Part shown: piece after piece, positions 31,801 through 43,927 of the stretch
How positions within the stretch are numbered: the first letter of the stretch is position 1
How the letters are laid out: each line of letters begins with the position of its first letter
Assembly: GCA_010909165.1 (NCBI GenBank)
Contig: VJWM01000063.1
Span: 186,001-250,000, forward strand
From: Anthoceros angustus
Taxonomy: Eukaryota; Streptophyta; Anthocerotopsida; Anthocerotales; Anthocerotaceae
Reading direction: 5' to 3'
DNA length: 64,000 bases
Translations under genes and position numbers: made by a program
The notes under the pieces: model-generated
Database searches by the model: none
The model's input: the letters and a program-made list of their open reading frames with translations, nothing else
Told to the model about the DNA's origin: nothing

Positions 31801-33111
31801 ATCTGTCTAGGGTCCTGGTGGAGCGGGATGACCTTCTATCTCAAGGGAAGTGGGATGAGAGAGAGCACAGTTTGACGAGACAGAAGTTGTTTACTGCTCT
31901 TGAAACTAGTTCCGACTACATGCCTGAGATTATATTCCAGCAGCTCCCATCTGATGGTCTCTACCATGAACGAGCGTTCTTGCTTGGGAGGATGGGGCAG
32001 CACAAACTGGCTCTTACTCTTTATGCCCACAAGGTTGTTGCATTATGTCTAACCTTCTCTAGATATTTTAGGTTGCTCGCAATTCGAGATGAGTTTTGAC
32101 TTCTTGTCTGGTACCACAGCTGCATGAGCGGGAGTTAGCTCTGGCATATTGTGACAGGGTCTACTCATCTGTTTCTGGAAGATCAAGCAGCCGCGATGCT
32201 TTGTTTGCCTCTGTCCGAGGGCAGAGCTCATCGGACCAGGATTCAGTGCATGTCTACCTGACATTACTCGAGGTCTATCTGAGGCCGGAGGCAGCTTTGA
32301 AAGAGTTTGAACGGTCTCTATGGAGAGTCTTTCCATCCAAGGGAACTCCAAATCAAAAAGCTGGCACTGTGCAAAAACTTAGAGGGAATGTGGGAAAGAA
32401 GATCGCGCAAATAGAGGGTGCAGAACAAGGTCCAAGCTACAGCAGTGGCGATAATGCAGTCGACAGTAGCAGGGGTGACAGTGACGAGGGAACCAGTGGT
32501 GAGGGCCAAATGCTGGATGAAGCATTGCGTCTGCTCAGTGAGAGATGGGATCGGTTGAATTGGGTCCAAGCACTAAGAATGATACCATCTGACACCAAGC
32601 TACAGGTATGGGACCTTGCCTGGAAACGTGAGGCCGGGGTGACTGCAGCGTAGAGCATAGCAGCAACTTGAAGGCCTTGTGGTTGTCGTGCAGAAATTGC
32701 TTCCGTTCCTTGAGCCCCTGTTGCGGAAGGTCAGTGAAGCTCGGCGCAATCTTGCTGTGATAAAAAGCCTTCGGCGCAGTGAGCACATTCAGGTCAGTTT
32801 CTCGGGTTCTGCTTGCTCATGGGATGCGGTCTTAATGACACCTTAGAATGATTTCCATACACTATTCATTGTCCATTTATAAGCTGCGCACACGGATTAA
32901 CATGCTCCTTGACGAGCAGGTTCGTGAAGAGCTACTGAACTGTCGCAGGAGAACTGTTAAAACAACCACCGATCGGAACTGTGCTACCTGTCACAAGAGA
33001 ATGGGGAACAGTGCTTTTGCTGTTTACCCCTCAGGTGTGGTGGTACATTTCGTATGCTACACGAGTCAGCAAGCAATCAAATCAGCAGTTCCGCGAGCTT
33101 CTGGGCCATGA
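28897..33111 (+). CDS. VPS39: VPS39 / VAM6-like HOPS tethering subunit
   Basis: Eleven exons: 28897-29544, 29632-29763, 29855-29998, 30086-30198, 30439-30844, 30952-31284, 31466-31693, 31791-32033, 32120-32605, 32694-32792 and 32920-33111. They give 1007 residues, all introns GT-AG. VPS39 binds Rab7-type GTPases and tethers late endosomes to the vacuole in the HOPS complex. An N-terminal citron-homology/beta-propeller region starts MVHNAFDEVAVVRDCP and has FSKKPI, WCGDSLCLGIRKEYVIVN and FPAGRVAPPL. An alpha-solenoid follows (ASGNFEDALALCKLLPPED, LDTALVQALVATGHSQAALE, LPSDGLYHERAFLLGRMGQH, ERELALAYCDRVY). The C-terminal zinc domain has CATCHKRMGNSAFAVYPSG and HFVCY. A CAG run encodes seven or eight Gln near residue 60, absent from the Arabidopsis protein as I remember it. 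Family identity is very secure. Confidence 0.94.
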
Positions 33112-34088
33112 CTTTGTTAAGCACACCCTCCTTTATCTGCACGAATCATGGGGAACAATGGTTTGTCTTTGCTTGTCTCTCCTGCATTAAAGCAGCTTGA
33201 TTTATGTCTCATCCCCGTGTGCCTCCTAAGCGCATCTGGCGTGATAGTCGAGAGATGCTGCCACTCACCTGTGGACGATTGTCTTCTGTTAGCGGGTGAG
33301 TCTAGTTCCTCCCTACGTGCTTGTGACCGATCAGATGCTGTACGTAGTTGGCGATAGTCCCATACCATCGCGATGGGCAGGTTGTCTCATAATCTGAAGG
33401 GTTCTTAACATTGCACAAAAGGTTATCGTAGTAATACACTAGATGAAAAAGAGTTTATCTTAAAATGATTATTTTTTTGAAACATTATGGGTCTGCAAGA
33501 CGGTGCAGTACCTAATAAGACAAACTTCGTGTCGGTGTTCCCATCCAATGAAATGTCATCTTCAAATAAAATTTTCTTCCACACATTATGGGTCTGCAAG
33601 ACGGTGCAGTACCTAATAAGATAAACTTATCGTGTCGGTGTTCCCATCCAAGTAAACCGGACCCGGTCCCATGCAAGTAAACTGGACCCGGTCCCATGCA
33701 AGTGAACTGGATCCGGTGCAGAACCTCAAAACCTGCAGGCGTTCCGTTCCGTCCAATGTGGAGGAATTCCGCCACTCCTTTACATTATGTGGTTGGTCAT
33801 TCATCATGATGAGCACTCAAGGAATGGGTTGTTTCTCATCATCAAATCAATTTATTGATTTCAGTTTGACAAGAATTAGATTGGGGTAATGATGAATACT
33901 TGGACATGCTTTGGTGGTATATGGCTATGCTTCTTTTTCTACTTACATGGTTTTCAGTCATGAATCTTAAGTGGCAATCATGCTAGCTCTCCAGTAGAGT
34001 GTGGTGGAAGTTCCGCAGGCAATACGTGTTGTGGGAGAACATACAAATGGGCATGGCATCACGACGGTTTAATTAGCTTGGATGTGCA
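33112..34088. other. Intergenic region after VPS39 with tandem duplication
   Basis: From about 33484 to 33655 a unit of about 105 bp (ATTATGGGTCTGCAAGACGG ... GTGTCGGTGTTCCCATCCAA) is present twice. It is followed by three copies of a 25-bp unit with GGACCCGGTCCCATGCAAGT (33658-33720). No gene is seen. Confidence 0.75.
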
Positions 34089-34824
34089 ATGGCACAAAAA
34101 GTACAAGATATCATGGAGCTCTTTCTTAGGTTGGTAGACATGTTGGACCCTTACCTCACCAGTAATTCTCCACGGGAACCACTAGATGTATACCTTATTG
34201 TGGTTTTTGTTTTACATGATTTTGCAGTGTTACGAGACAGTAGCATTTGGAAGAACTTACTCCACAAATCTTGTGGCATCTGGGTAGAAAGAGATTTCTC
34301 TGGCAAAAAAGGTTTATGACCAAAATCACATCTTTTTTTTTGGCAATAACGTTTTTTTTTAGCCCTTTTTAGGGTGTCTGCTAATGAAATGTGGTGTTCA
34401 AATCTGCAGCGCCACACCCTATATGTTCATTTGGTCATAATGTGCCGCATCCATGGTTGGGCACCGCGATTTTGAAGGGGTGAAGATCATCAGTTACGCG
34501 CTATTTATGCATGTCCATCCAGTGTACACATACCTCCATACCTGCTAGGAGATAGTGCCTACCTCTTACTCCCTTTTCTTATGAAATTATTCAATCGTGG
34601 AAGTGGGCTTGAGAAAAAATGTGGAACAAGAGCTTGAGCAGGGCTGTGTTAAAGTGGAGAACGCATTTGCCATGTTGAAAAACAATTGCAGAATCCTCAA
34701 GAAAATGAATGTAAAGATGGAACATTGTAGCCAAAATATTATTCCATATTATGCTCTGACGAACTATTGTCGAACATGCAGCGATCCACCTCCGGACAAC
34801 CTGCAAGGAGAAAGATGTCCATAG
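34089..34824 (+). pseudogene. PIF/Harbinger transposase remnant
   Basis: Two separate plus-strand frames resemble the DDE_4 nuclease of Harbinger transposases. One has VFVLHDFAVLRDSSIWKNLL (about 34200-34265), similar to the HDSRVLRDS region. The other has VENAFAMLKNNCRILKKMNV and the NYC end of the last helix (34640-34775). The middle is lost. In the second strand and in 34825-35329 I see nothing else. Confidence 0.6.
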
Positions 34825-35329
34825 TAACCTAGAGGTATGGGAATACTTGGTGAATCAAAGAGAATTTTGAATAGGAGAGCAAAGTAGCAAAGAGAAAACT
34901 TGTTCTTGTTTTGGAAGCAAGAAGGGAACTTACATGCTCCATAGGCCAAGTATGCATTGTTTCTTAAAGTAACCAAGTCACATTGAAGACATACTACAAA
35001 GTGGTGCACACAACATGCAAACATCGCAACTTATTGAAATGAAAATTGAATCCGAACTGTAAGTATCTTCTTATAGTTCAAAAGTTTTCTTAGCCTTCTT
35101 TGGATTTTGCAGAATCATTTCCAGTAATACTTGTATCCTTGCCTACAATTCTTCTCACTTGAGTTCGAACTCCAATTGATTTTATTCATCTCATGCATTT
35201 GCTCAATCTTTGCAAGCTCCACCTTCAACATGGTCTCTACAAACGACGCTAAACTCCGCTCCAAAATCGATATCCATAGAACATTTCTTTTCTATTTCCT
35301 AGTTGTAACCCTTGGAAAAGAAGACTTTA

Positions 35330-35929
35330 TTATAAAAAAGAGATGGGAAAAACCCATCCACCCCAACAAAGGGCACCATACCAGGAGGATTGGTCCTCAC
35401 GATCACGCATTTCAAAACTACTAACCGCCCGAAGAACTTCGTGGTCAGGGATGTGACAAGGCATGCTTACCACCGATGTCAAGGAAGCTGCATCTCCCGC
35501 GCTCGTTGTCGTTCTGTACACTGCGTTGACCAACGCCCTCTGTAGAGCGATGAAAATACTCTGCCGGAAGACAACAACAATACAAGAAAGGGGGAGGCCA
35601 ACCCCATTCTTGCGACTGTGATAAGCCTTGACGCATGCCTTGAGGAACCTAGAGAAATCCTTGCCCATGGCTCCGTGAGTCTCGATGGCAAGGGGGACAA
35701 AGGCATGGCCGTCTTGCATAGGAGAGTATTTGTGGACCTTAGCCGTTGCGCATCCCTCCGCCACCCAACCTGGAGGGTTAAGGATAACATGTTTGCAAAC
35801 ACTGTCCCGGGTGGGATCGGTTACAACCACATTAGCAACTGAAACCTGATCCCCCCGAGTCAAAAATAGATCAGCCCTACGCGAAACCCCGTCATGCATA
35901 GCGATACACTGCCCACCCGTGGACAGCAA
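35330..35929 (-). pseudogene. Transposon fragment, nuclease-like C-terminal domain (copy 3)
   Basis: This is the longest copy, 199 residues open. It reads RRADLFLTRGDQVSVANVVV, then TDPTRDSVCKH, AKVHKYSPMQ, FVPLAIETHGAMGKDFSRFL and KNGVGLPLSC. An ADL...VxVTDP...K...F.PLAxET order resembles PD-(D/E)xK-like C-terminal domains of plant and algal reverse-transcriptase proteins. The open frame starts inside the domain, so it is truncated. Function is not established. Confidence 0.5.
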
Positions 35930-36329
35930 GCCAAGTGCGTCTCGGAGTCATCGAGAGGGGCCCTACAGCTGCAAGTTGAAAGAGAGCAAGCCATAGGATG
36001 GACCAAGCCCAGGCGAAAACGCATCGCGGTAGAAAAAGTTGATGGTGCGATGCCAGAATTGATGAAATATATCTAGTTTAGGGCACTATTCATTAGGGCC
36101 ACATTACTTAAACATTAATTTATACCTAGGGCATTAGGTAGTTACCTATTTAGTTGCTCTAGGTAGTTAATTGTTATATTAGTTACAACAACTTGGTGGT
36201 TATAACAACATATTGTTATAACCACTTAACCTATATGAAGGCTTGTACTTTACTCTTTAATCAATTCATTGTATTGTATCTCTTCTGCCTAAGAGCTATT
36301 GATTCTCATCGTGATTCTCATCGTGGAAA

Positions 36330-36884
36330 TTGAAGACTCATAGAAGAAGAAAGCAACAACAAAACTTCATAGAGGCATCATCAGAGGAGTTTGATAGCAA
36401 TTCTCCTATTGGTCATGATATGCTTGAAGTATATATTGGTAACCTTATATTTGGTCTTCTGTATGAATCCAAACACAAAGCAAAGTTCATCAGATTAGCT
36501 AGAAGAAATTTGCTTGGAACATTTGATCTTTATCAAATAGGATGCATTGAGTCTGCAATAATTCAATTCATCAACAAAAAGTCTACAACTTTCTTCCCTA
36601 ATCCAGACACATTACAGCAAACACTCAACACCATTAGATCAGAAGCTATCCAAATATATACTTTTACTGATGAGAGATTGAATTGCCTTACTCAAGAGAT
36701 ATTTCTTATCTCTAAAGCTATTGAGAAACTAACGGTTAACGCAGTTGATACTTCTGACCTTTCTGTCTGGAGCAATAGAGATACTTGTAAACCAACAATG
36801 AAGAAGTGCAGCACGTGCTCTCGCGTTACTCCCAAAGCAATAGTGAGGATTCCGCGTCGAGCACGATCCAGTTATCTTCATTAA
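36330..36884 (+). CDS. Copia B pre-gag reading frame
   Basis: An intact frame of 184 residues lies just before gag, 18 bases from its ATG. It contains MLEVYIGNLIFGLLYESKHK, RLARRNLLGTFDLYQIGC and a helical tail SKAIEKLTVNAVDTSDLS. It resembles no protein I know. Its place matches the pre-gag frames of Copia A and C. A loose resemblance (an aromatic-rich start, then a long helical end) could be distant homology, but I cannot prove it. Confidence 0.5.
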   Translation: MKTHRRRKQQQNFIEASSEEFDSNSPIGHDMLEVYIGNLIFGLLYESKHKAKFIRLARRNLLGTFDLYQIGCIESAIIQFINKKSTTFFPNPDTLQQTLNTIRSEAIQIYTFTDERLNCLTQEIFLISKAIEKLTVNAVDTSDLSVWSNRDTCKPTMKKCSTCSRVTPKAIVRIPRRARSSYLH

Positions 36885-36902
36885 AATTGAACATCATCCG
36901 CA

Positions 36903-37941
36903 ATGTCTGAGGAGCAAGTAATTGATGAAGTTACAAGTACATCTGCAGACGCCAAAAAACTCAAAAAGTGGCTTGCAGAAGAAAAGGCCAAATGGGAACA
37001 AGAGTGGAAGACAAAGATATGTGAAACACAAACAACTGTAGTTCAAGGAGAAGGTTTCAAGGAGAAAGACAGATTCAATGGAAAAGGATATGACGTTTGG
37101 CAGATATGTGCCAAAGGAGTACTGCGACAATGTGAATTATGGGATATCGTTAGTGAAGATATTGAACGTCTCCGATGCAATCAGGATTCAAAGGACAAGT
37201 GGGACAACAAGGATCGAAAAGCACAAGATATCATCATAAGTGGACTTACTGAATCAATGGTTCGGCAAGTCTCAGAAGCAGAAACCTCCAAGGAGATGTG
37301 GGACCGTCTGGCCCAGATATATGCATCAAGCGACGTTATGAGCATCTTGACGGCCACCCGCAATTTCCAAAATCTCAAAATGAGAGAAAGCGATTCCATT
37401 GAAAGCCACATCAATGCATTTAGATTGGCCAAAAATAATCTTGAAGCAGCATCTGGTGAAAAGATCTTCGAGAAACAAGCTTTCATCAATCTTCTATCCA
37501 CTCTACCACCTTCATATAGGCCGTTCGTGACAACACAAAATGCGGTCCTTCGCACTGCACAGAAGGATGCCGCAACAACGGGCTCATCAACGCTGGACAT
37601 CAGCTTAAATGAGCTCATAGGAGCCATAATACAGGAGGACTCCAGCCGTCGTCACGACACTCGCTCCACCGGTGGTGATGTTCACAAGAGGCGGTGAGGG
37701 CCGAGGCCGGGGCCGAGGCAAAGGGTCTTTCACCTCTAGCCCAAATACAAATCCCCCTCGTGAAGATACTACATCTTCTTCTACGCCTGCAAGAGGTAAA
37801 AAGAAGATTATTTGTAATTGGTGCAGAATACCGAATCATATGGAGAAGGACTGCAATAAGAAGAAGAATGGCAAGCCTAGAAAGGAGGCCGCACCTGGAG
37901 CACATGTTGCCGTGAAGAAACAATCTTCCACAACACCCTGA
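36903..37941 (+). pseudogene. Copia B gag and zinc knuckle (one frameshift)
   Basis: The gag frame 36903-37697 has KEKDRFNGKGYDVWQ, EMWDRLAQIYASSDVMSILT, SIESHINAFRLAKNNLEAAS and LLSTLPPSYRPFVTTQNAVL, all UBN2 signatures. A frameshift near 37690 moves into 37672-37941, with an RG-rich stretch and the knuckle CNWCRIPNHMEKDC. It is intact otherwise. Confidence 0.88.
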
Positions 37942-37956
37942 GCTCTCATTGTATGC

Positions 37957-38347
37957 TTGGCATCATCAAAGTCAACAAACCCAAATTGGTACTTGGACAG
38001 TGGAGCTACGTTACACTTCTGTCACAGCAGAAACTCTTTTGAGTCATATTCGCCAATATCCGGACACCAGACTGTCCTGCTGGGCGATGACCACAACCTC
38101 CCCATCTCTGGTGTAGGTTCAGTCGCTCTCAGATGTTCTTCAGGCCAAGTTCTTTCTCTCTCTAATGTCCTTCACGTACCATCCATGTGTAAAAACTTAG
38201 TGTCAGCTGCTAGTTTATGTTCACAACATAATTTGCAAGTCATTTTAGATGCAGATAGTTGTATTATCACTTATTCCCAAAATTCTGTCACTTCCAATAC
38301 AATCGTACTTTGGCATTATAGATTGGATCATCCTAATAGCCAAAAAC
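37957..38347 (+). pseudogene. Copia B protease and GAG-pre-integrase, part 1
   Basis: The aspartic protease site is WYLDSGATLHFC, followed by LLGDDHNLPISGVGSVAL, LSNVLHVPSMCKNLVSAASL and the GAG-pre-integrase start LWHYRLDHPNSQKL, where Copia C is inserted. Confidence 0.9.
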
Positions 38348-38546
38348 TGTTCAGGTTCACAAAGGAACCCAGGCAGCGAGAGTAGGCCGTAATTGTACAC
38401 AACTATTGATTAATTAACAAAAAGGGGTCTCTCATACATTTATCTATATCCCTAAAAATGAAAAGTCACATGGTCTATGTGTGCGTACACAACCCTTCGT
38501 GAGTGTAGCTTAATGTACGTATATTAGATGTATATATATCGTGACA
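38348..38546 (-). repeat. 3' LTR of Copia C
   Basis: 199 bp, TG...CA, starting on the plus strand TGTTCAGGTTCACAAAGG and ending ATATCGTGACA. It differs from the copy at 45039-45237 at about two positions (CCTAAAAATG against CCTAGAAATG, TCTATGTG against TCTACGTG). Confidence 0.95.
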
Positions 38547-38558
38547 CTCCCTCTTAAG
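38547..38558 (-). other. Polypurine tract of Copia C
   Basis: On the minus strand AAGAGGGAG lies directly before the TGTCACG start of the 3' LTR, as expected for a plus-strand primer. Confidence 0.7.
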
Positions 38559-38741
38559 CTTCACGAGCTTAAAATCGTGCAGTCACATGGTCTGGAATCG
38601 ATTACGCGCCACCTACCGAACTTGAGCGCAAACGTGCCATGGTGCATAAGAATGGCGGTGATCCTCCTCCAGTATACCACCCTTGTAGCAATCATCCAGC
38701 TCGCGTGCTTCACAATCACACAGCTCTTGTTGAACATAGCC

Positions 38742-39093
38742 ATGTCAACAACGACTGATGTGAGTGGCAAGCAAGCCGATCCTGGAAAGAAGGCAAAGGC
38801 GAAAATCATCAGTGAGGGGCCATCGCAACCAACTCAGAAGAGTCCGAGATTCAACACGGACGAGCCTGCCGACGGCTGGGACGAGAGCCTCCTCGTGGGA
38901 CAGTCCATGTCTCTGCGAGGGTACACTGTGAGCATGGAAGTGAGGTTGCGTTGGGGAAGGCGCCAGAAGCAGCTGCAGAGCCACCTCTGACGGACCAGGA
39001 GGTCGAGGAGCAGATGGACTTGGTAGGACAGCTACGGGCAGCGGCAGCGCTGCTAAAACAAATAAAGGAGGCATCAGAGATTGCGGCCAACTG
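38742..39093 (+). pseudogene. Antisense reading frame in the 3' region of Copia C
   Basis: On the strand opposite to gag-pol, a frame starts MSTTTDVSGKQADPGKKAKA and runs to MSLRG. After one frameshift near 38935 it continues as SEVALGKAPEAAAEPPLTDQ, EVEEQMDLVGQLRAAAALLK and QIKEASEIAAN, then stop. The composition (Lys/Glu-rich, then a helical heptad-like end) looks coding. It lies between RNase H and the 3' LTR. It could be an element-borne antisense gene, as known for some plant Gypsy elements, or a captured host fragment. I recognise no homologue. Confidence 0.45.
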
Positions 39094-39315
39094 ACAGGCG
39101 ATTGGATCTTCGTAAGGCTTCATCCGCCCGATGTGGCCATCACTCGTGCTGTAATTCTGCTTTGTTGACCAGGGAGTTAACAGTCCTTGTAACCCAGCCT
39201 TGGTATGCAGATGATCCCGGCAGGTCAGGAGGCTGGTGACAGCGCCTAGAAATAAGAGCACAACTTCACCATCAGGGAGCATAGGCTCCCACCCCCTCCA
39301 TCCCACCAGATAAGT

Positions 39316-42300
39316 TTACTGTGTCTCTGATGTTGCTTCTTGTGCAGAGTAACCTGTAAAGTCCATCAGCCCTAGCCTCTCCATATGTTCATAATGCTTG
39401 TGCTTGGGTAGGGCTTTCGTCAAGATGTCAGCCGTATTCTCATCTGTGTGCACATATCCCACCTTCACAATTCCTCGTTCAACAACATCTCTGATGTAAT
39501 GATGTTGTATTTCAATATGCTTTGTTCTGGCGTGGAAACGTGGGTTGGCCACTAATGCAATTGCCGACATGTTGTCACACAGGAGTGGAGTTGGAGCTGC
39601 TTGCTTGTGCCTATATGCATTAAGAAGATGCGTTTCCACTCACTTCCTTTGAAGCATCGCCAGCTTTTATACTCTCGCTTGCTTGTGCCTATATGTATTA
39701 GAAGGTACGTTCACCACTTCCTTTGAAGCATCATCGAGCTTTTATACTCTCGCTTGCTTGTGCCCTATGTATAAAGGTCACGCCTCACTCGCTTCCTTTG
39801 AAGCATCCGTCGCTTTTATACTGCCTGGCCGAGGATAGAGCAATGGATGCCTGCTTTTTACAACTCCAGCTTATGGCCGCTGACGACAAAAGGAAACAGT
39901 AGGTTGAAAGGCTTTTTCTGCTATCACTATCCGATGCCCAATCGGCATCTGTGAATCCTTGTAAAGCAAACTTCTTCAAACCACTGCTCTTATAGGCAAG
40001 GCCATAATGTTGTGTGCCCTTAAGGTAGCGGAATACCCTTTTAGCACCTACCCAGTGAGCACGCCCTGGTTTTTCTAAAAACTGTGATAAAGTGCTCACA
40101 CTATATTGTATATCTGGTCTAGTCCAGTTTGCTACAAATAGCAGGCTTCCCACCGCATGTCTATAGGGTACGTCTGCCATCTCTTTTTGCTCTTCTGCAG
40201 ACTGCGGGCATTGCAACTAGTCAATTTTGTACCAACTGCAGATGGTGTGGTAGCAGGACGTGCCTCATCCAATTTGAACTTGTGCAGGAGCTGCTGGATG
40301 TATTTAAACTGGTGGATGATGAGAAGTCCTTCAGATCTGACTCTCAAAAGCTGAATTCCCAAACAGAATTTCAGTTCCCCTATATCCTTCATGTCGTACT
40401 TCGTACTAAGCATTTCCTTCTGATTGCTAGCGACTTGTTATGGTTAGCAGTACGTCATCTCGTGAGAGAGCTAGTATCACAAAGCTTGCACCTTTTACTA
40501 GCCTGTAGACGTTGCTGTCTGCAGCACTCTGTGTAAAGGATTGGCTCAGGAGGTACACATGTATATTAAGGTACCATACCCTACCACTTTGCTTAAGGCC
40601 ATAAATTGTCTTTAGCAATTTGCAGACTTTATGTGGGTGTGCCTTGTCCTCATAACCCTCTGGCTGGGACATATACAGGTCCTCGTCTAGTGATCCATAA
40701 AGGAAAGCAGTGCATACATCCATCTGGTAAAGCTCTAGGTCATATTCAGCAGCAAGGGCCAAGATCATGCGGATAGACTGTGTCCTCACGACTGGGGAAA
40801 ATGTTTCTTGGTAGTCGAGACCCTCGACCTGTGTGAAGCCACGTGCCACCAACCTAGCCTTATACCTAGCAATTTCTCCTTGGGCATTGAGTTTGAGTTT
40901 AAACACCCATTTGCAAGATATGGGCTTCCGGTCAGCAGGTAAATCCACAAGTTTCCAGGTCTGATTTTTGATTAAAGAGTTATATTCATCTTCAATAGCT
41001 GCCTTCCATTTGTCACGTTCAGATCCACCTAACGCTTCTTTGTATGATTGTGGTTCTAAGTGCAGAGTCATTGAGGCAGAGAGTGCTGTCTCGGCATAGG
41101 CACTCCTGAAGTCAACAGACTGGTATCTTGGTTCCTTCCATTGATCAGGTGGCGGCCTATGTTTGCTGGATCTTCTAAGTTCAGGCTCAGCAGGAGGAGG
41201 TTCAGCATCTCTCTCTGGTTCATCAAAAAAATCCGGTAGGTCATCATGTAGGTCTGCTTGATTTCCATCATTCTGTCTGGCATTAGCATGATTCTGATCA
41301 TTGTCATCCATGTCGTCAGGGGCATCTTGCTCGTGTAGGTCAAGATCATCTACAAGACCTTGTTCCTGGTCAGCAATATCAATGTCCTCTTGGGCGGATC
41401 GAGTTTCTTTGGGGCGGATTTGTTGTCTTTGGGGAATAGGATTGGGGCTGCATCTTGATCAGTTGATGTTTCTTCTGTGTCCAAAGATTCTCCTCAAGAA
41501 TGAATGGGCTCCCTCTGAATCCAGATGTGATTGAAAACCGAGTAGGTGTCGGTAGGTTCGATAAAAGTGGTGACAAATTACAACGTATGAAGCAGAGTTG
41601 TATAACTTATGCCTTAAGTTTTAACCCTCGAAATGAGGGCTTGAGCACGTGGATCTAACTTTCGTCGTTTCTCTTCAGGAATAAGAGCAAAGGCACGAGA
41701 TCCAAACACCCGAAGATGGAGCAGACTGGGTTTCTTGTTCCATAAAGCCTCATAAGGTGTCATCAACGGAACTGAGCTTGTAAACAACCGGTTGAGCACA
41801 TATGTTGCAGCAACAATGGCTTCGGCCCAAAATTTCTGAGGTAACCCTGCCCAGAGAAGCATACTGCGTGTCATGGATAGCAGGGTTTGGTTTTTACGTT
41901 CCGCCACACCATTCTGTTGGGGTGTGTACTGGGACAGTTAGTTGTCTCTGTATCCCATGTTCCTGCAGGAAATTGTCAAATGCGGCATTCACAAATTCTG
42001 TGTCGTTATCTGTTCGTAGATACTTGACCAATTTTCCAGTTTGGCGCTGTACAGTTACAAACCAGTCCTTGAATAGCTCAAATGTATCACTTTTGAGATG
42101 CATGGTGTATGTCCAGGTGTACCTTGAGTAATCATCTGTGATGCACATATAGTAGTAGGCACCACCTAGCGAGGGCACTTGGATCTTGCCCGAAATATCA
42201 GCATGCACGAGTTCAAGGACATCTTTGGCTCTGTATGATGCCTGGTGTGAAAAGGGGTGCTGCTTCTGCTTGGCTATGATGCAAGCCTCACAGGAGGGAA

Positions 42301-43927
42301 GATCCCTAAAACATCTAGGTAAGGGTTCTTTGTGGCACTCCTGTAGAGACATATCTACCAACTTGTGCTGATTTACATGACAGAGGCGGGCATGCCACAA
42401 GACTGCTAATTTCTGTGTGTTTGTGGATGTTAGGCCTGCCACCTGTTTGTGTGTGAAGACATCAAGTCTATATAGATCATTCTCCATTATTCCTCTAAAG
42501 ACATACAGGGAGGGATCTGTGTTTCTGAAGAACAAGCAAGTATCTTCAGAGGCCCTCATGTGGTAAACTCGTTGCTGCATCAGCTTGCTCGGGGACATCA
42601 AGTTCTTTGCCATAGATGGCACATATAGCACATCTTGTAGGGTCAGAATTGATCCATCATGTAAACTGAATTTGCAGGTACCTTGGCCTTGTATTTGGAG
42701 ACTTGATTTGTTCTGCTCATCACCCAGAAGCACTTTAGCTGTCGACTGGCGTGTGTCAATGGTAAAGAACTGATCCTTGTCGTTACATATATGTGAGGTG
42801 GCACCGGAATCAAGGTACCAGCTTCCCTCACTATGGACAGATCGAGCCAGGCAGACAGTGAGGATCTTCACAGACGGTTTGGTGTCACCTGTCTGTCTGT
42901 CCTTAATGGAAATACTCGCAGCGCTCTTGGTAACACGTTGAGGTTCTCCAGCCTTTTTTTTCTTGCATTCACGAGCCCAATGGCCAGCAATGCCACACCA
43001 GTTGCAATTGCCTGACCTCTTCAATGTCGAGGAGCCAGTATCAAATTTGCCAACGACTGCGGGTCTTGTGGGTTTGAACTTACCCTTATTTGGTCTGTGG
43101 CCAGCGGCTAATACCTTCTCTGCTTTGTTTCTAGAAACACCAGCAGAGTTAAGGCGTGACTGCTCTTCTTGGTACAAAGCACCAATCACATCTTCGCATG
43201 TAATTGTGTTTGCGGATCCACTAGCAGCACCACTTGGCTTCACAAGACCATTTTGTGTTGTAACAAAAGCTTGATATGATGGGGGCAGGCTGGAAAGTAA
43301 CCTTGCCACAGCCTGTGACTCAGGTATCTTCTCTCCAGTCAGTGCAGTAATTTGAGCTCTTAGTTGTCGAAAGCGACTTGTGTGAGCGGATATTTTGTCT
43401 CCCTCCCTCATCTTGAGCGTGTACAGTTCCGTTTGAACAGCACATAAACTCATCATGTTTTGGCTTTTGTAGGTTCTTTCTAGTTGATCCCAGATGTCAG
43501 CAGCATCTGTAAGGGGCTCAACATCCGGCACAAGATCAACGTCAAGGCCATTGATCAGCAGAGCAACAGCAATGCTGTTGTGCACGTCCCATTTGGCGAT
43601 GTCTTCTGCTGTTGGCGTACTTGAGCCAGTAGCAGCAGGGTTTGGCTTGACATACGTTCTATCTATGATATTCCAAACACCTCTGGCCAGCAGAATTGCC
43701 TTCATGCGGACACGCCAAACAGGGTATTTGTTTCCATTGAAACGATCCTTCTCTTTCAGTTCAGAAGTAAATGTGGGACCTGACATTCTTACAGGCTTGG
43801 GTTTCAGGTTGAGTTTCTGGAACTGTTGAGCTAATGCGTTAATAGCTGCAGTGGACATGCAATTTTCAGCAGGGTACGTAAAAGCTATGGCTCTACGATT
43901 GTCCTGGTAAGACTGAACGTCCTGCAC
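39316..43927 (-). pseudogene. Copia C gag-pol polyprotein with several frameshifts
   Basis: The frame 43927-41894 (677 residues; gag may start at the Met of MSTAAINALAQQ) has UBN2 gag, knuckle CNWCGIAGHWAREC, protease WYLDSGATSHIC, LWHARLCHVNQHKL and integrase (DDYSRYTWTY, LRTDNDTEFVNAAFDNFL). A shift near 41920 leads to AERKNQTLLSMTRSMLLWAG (41907-41614), then a break. Reverse transcriptase is at 41311-40427 (YKARLVARGFTQVEGLDYQE, YGLKQSGRVW). Its usual YVDD site reads SRDD. RNase H is at 40413-39785 and 39639-39316 (QGFTDADWASD, KHIEIQHHYIRD). Because of the breaks it should not make a full polyprotein. Confidence 0.9.
39599..39822. repeat. Triplicated 70-80-bp unit within Copia C RNase H
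   Basis: Three direct copies of a unit with GCTTGCTTGTGCC and CTTCCTTTGAAGCATC split the RNase H coding region between 39639 and 39785. The added copies disrupt the frame. Confidence 0.85.
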
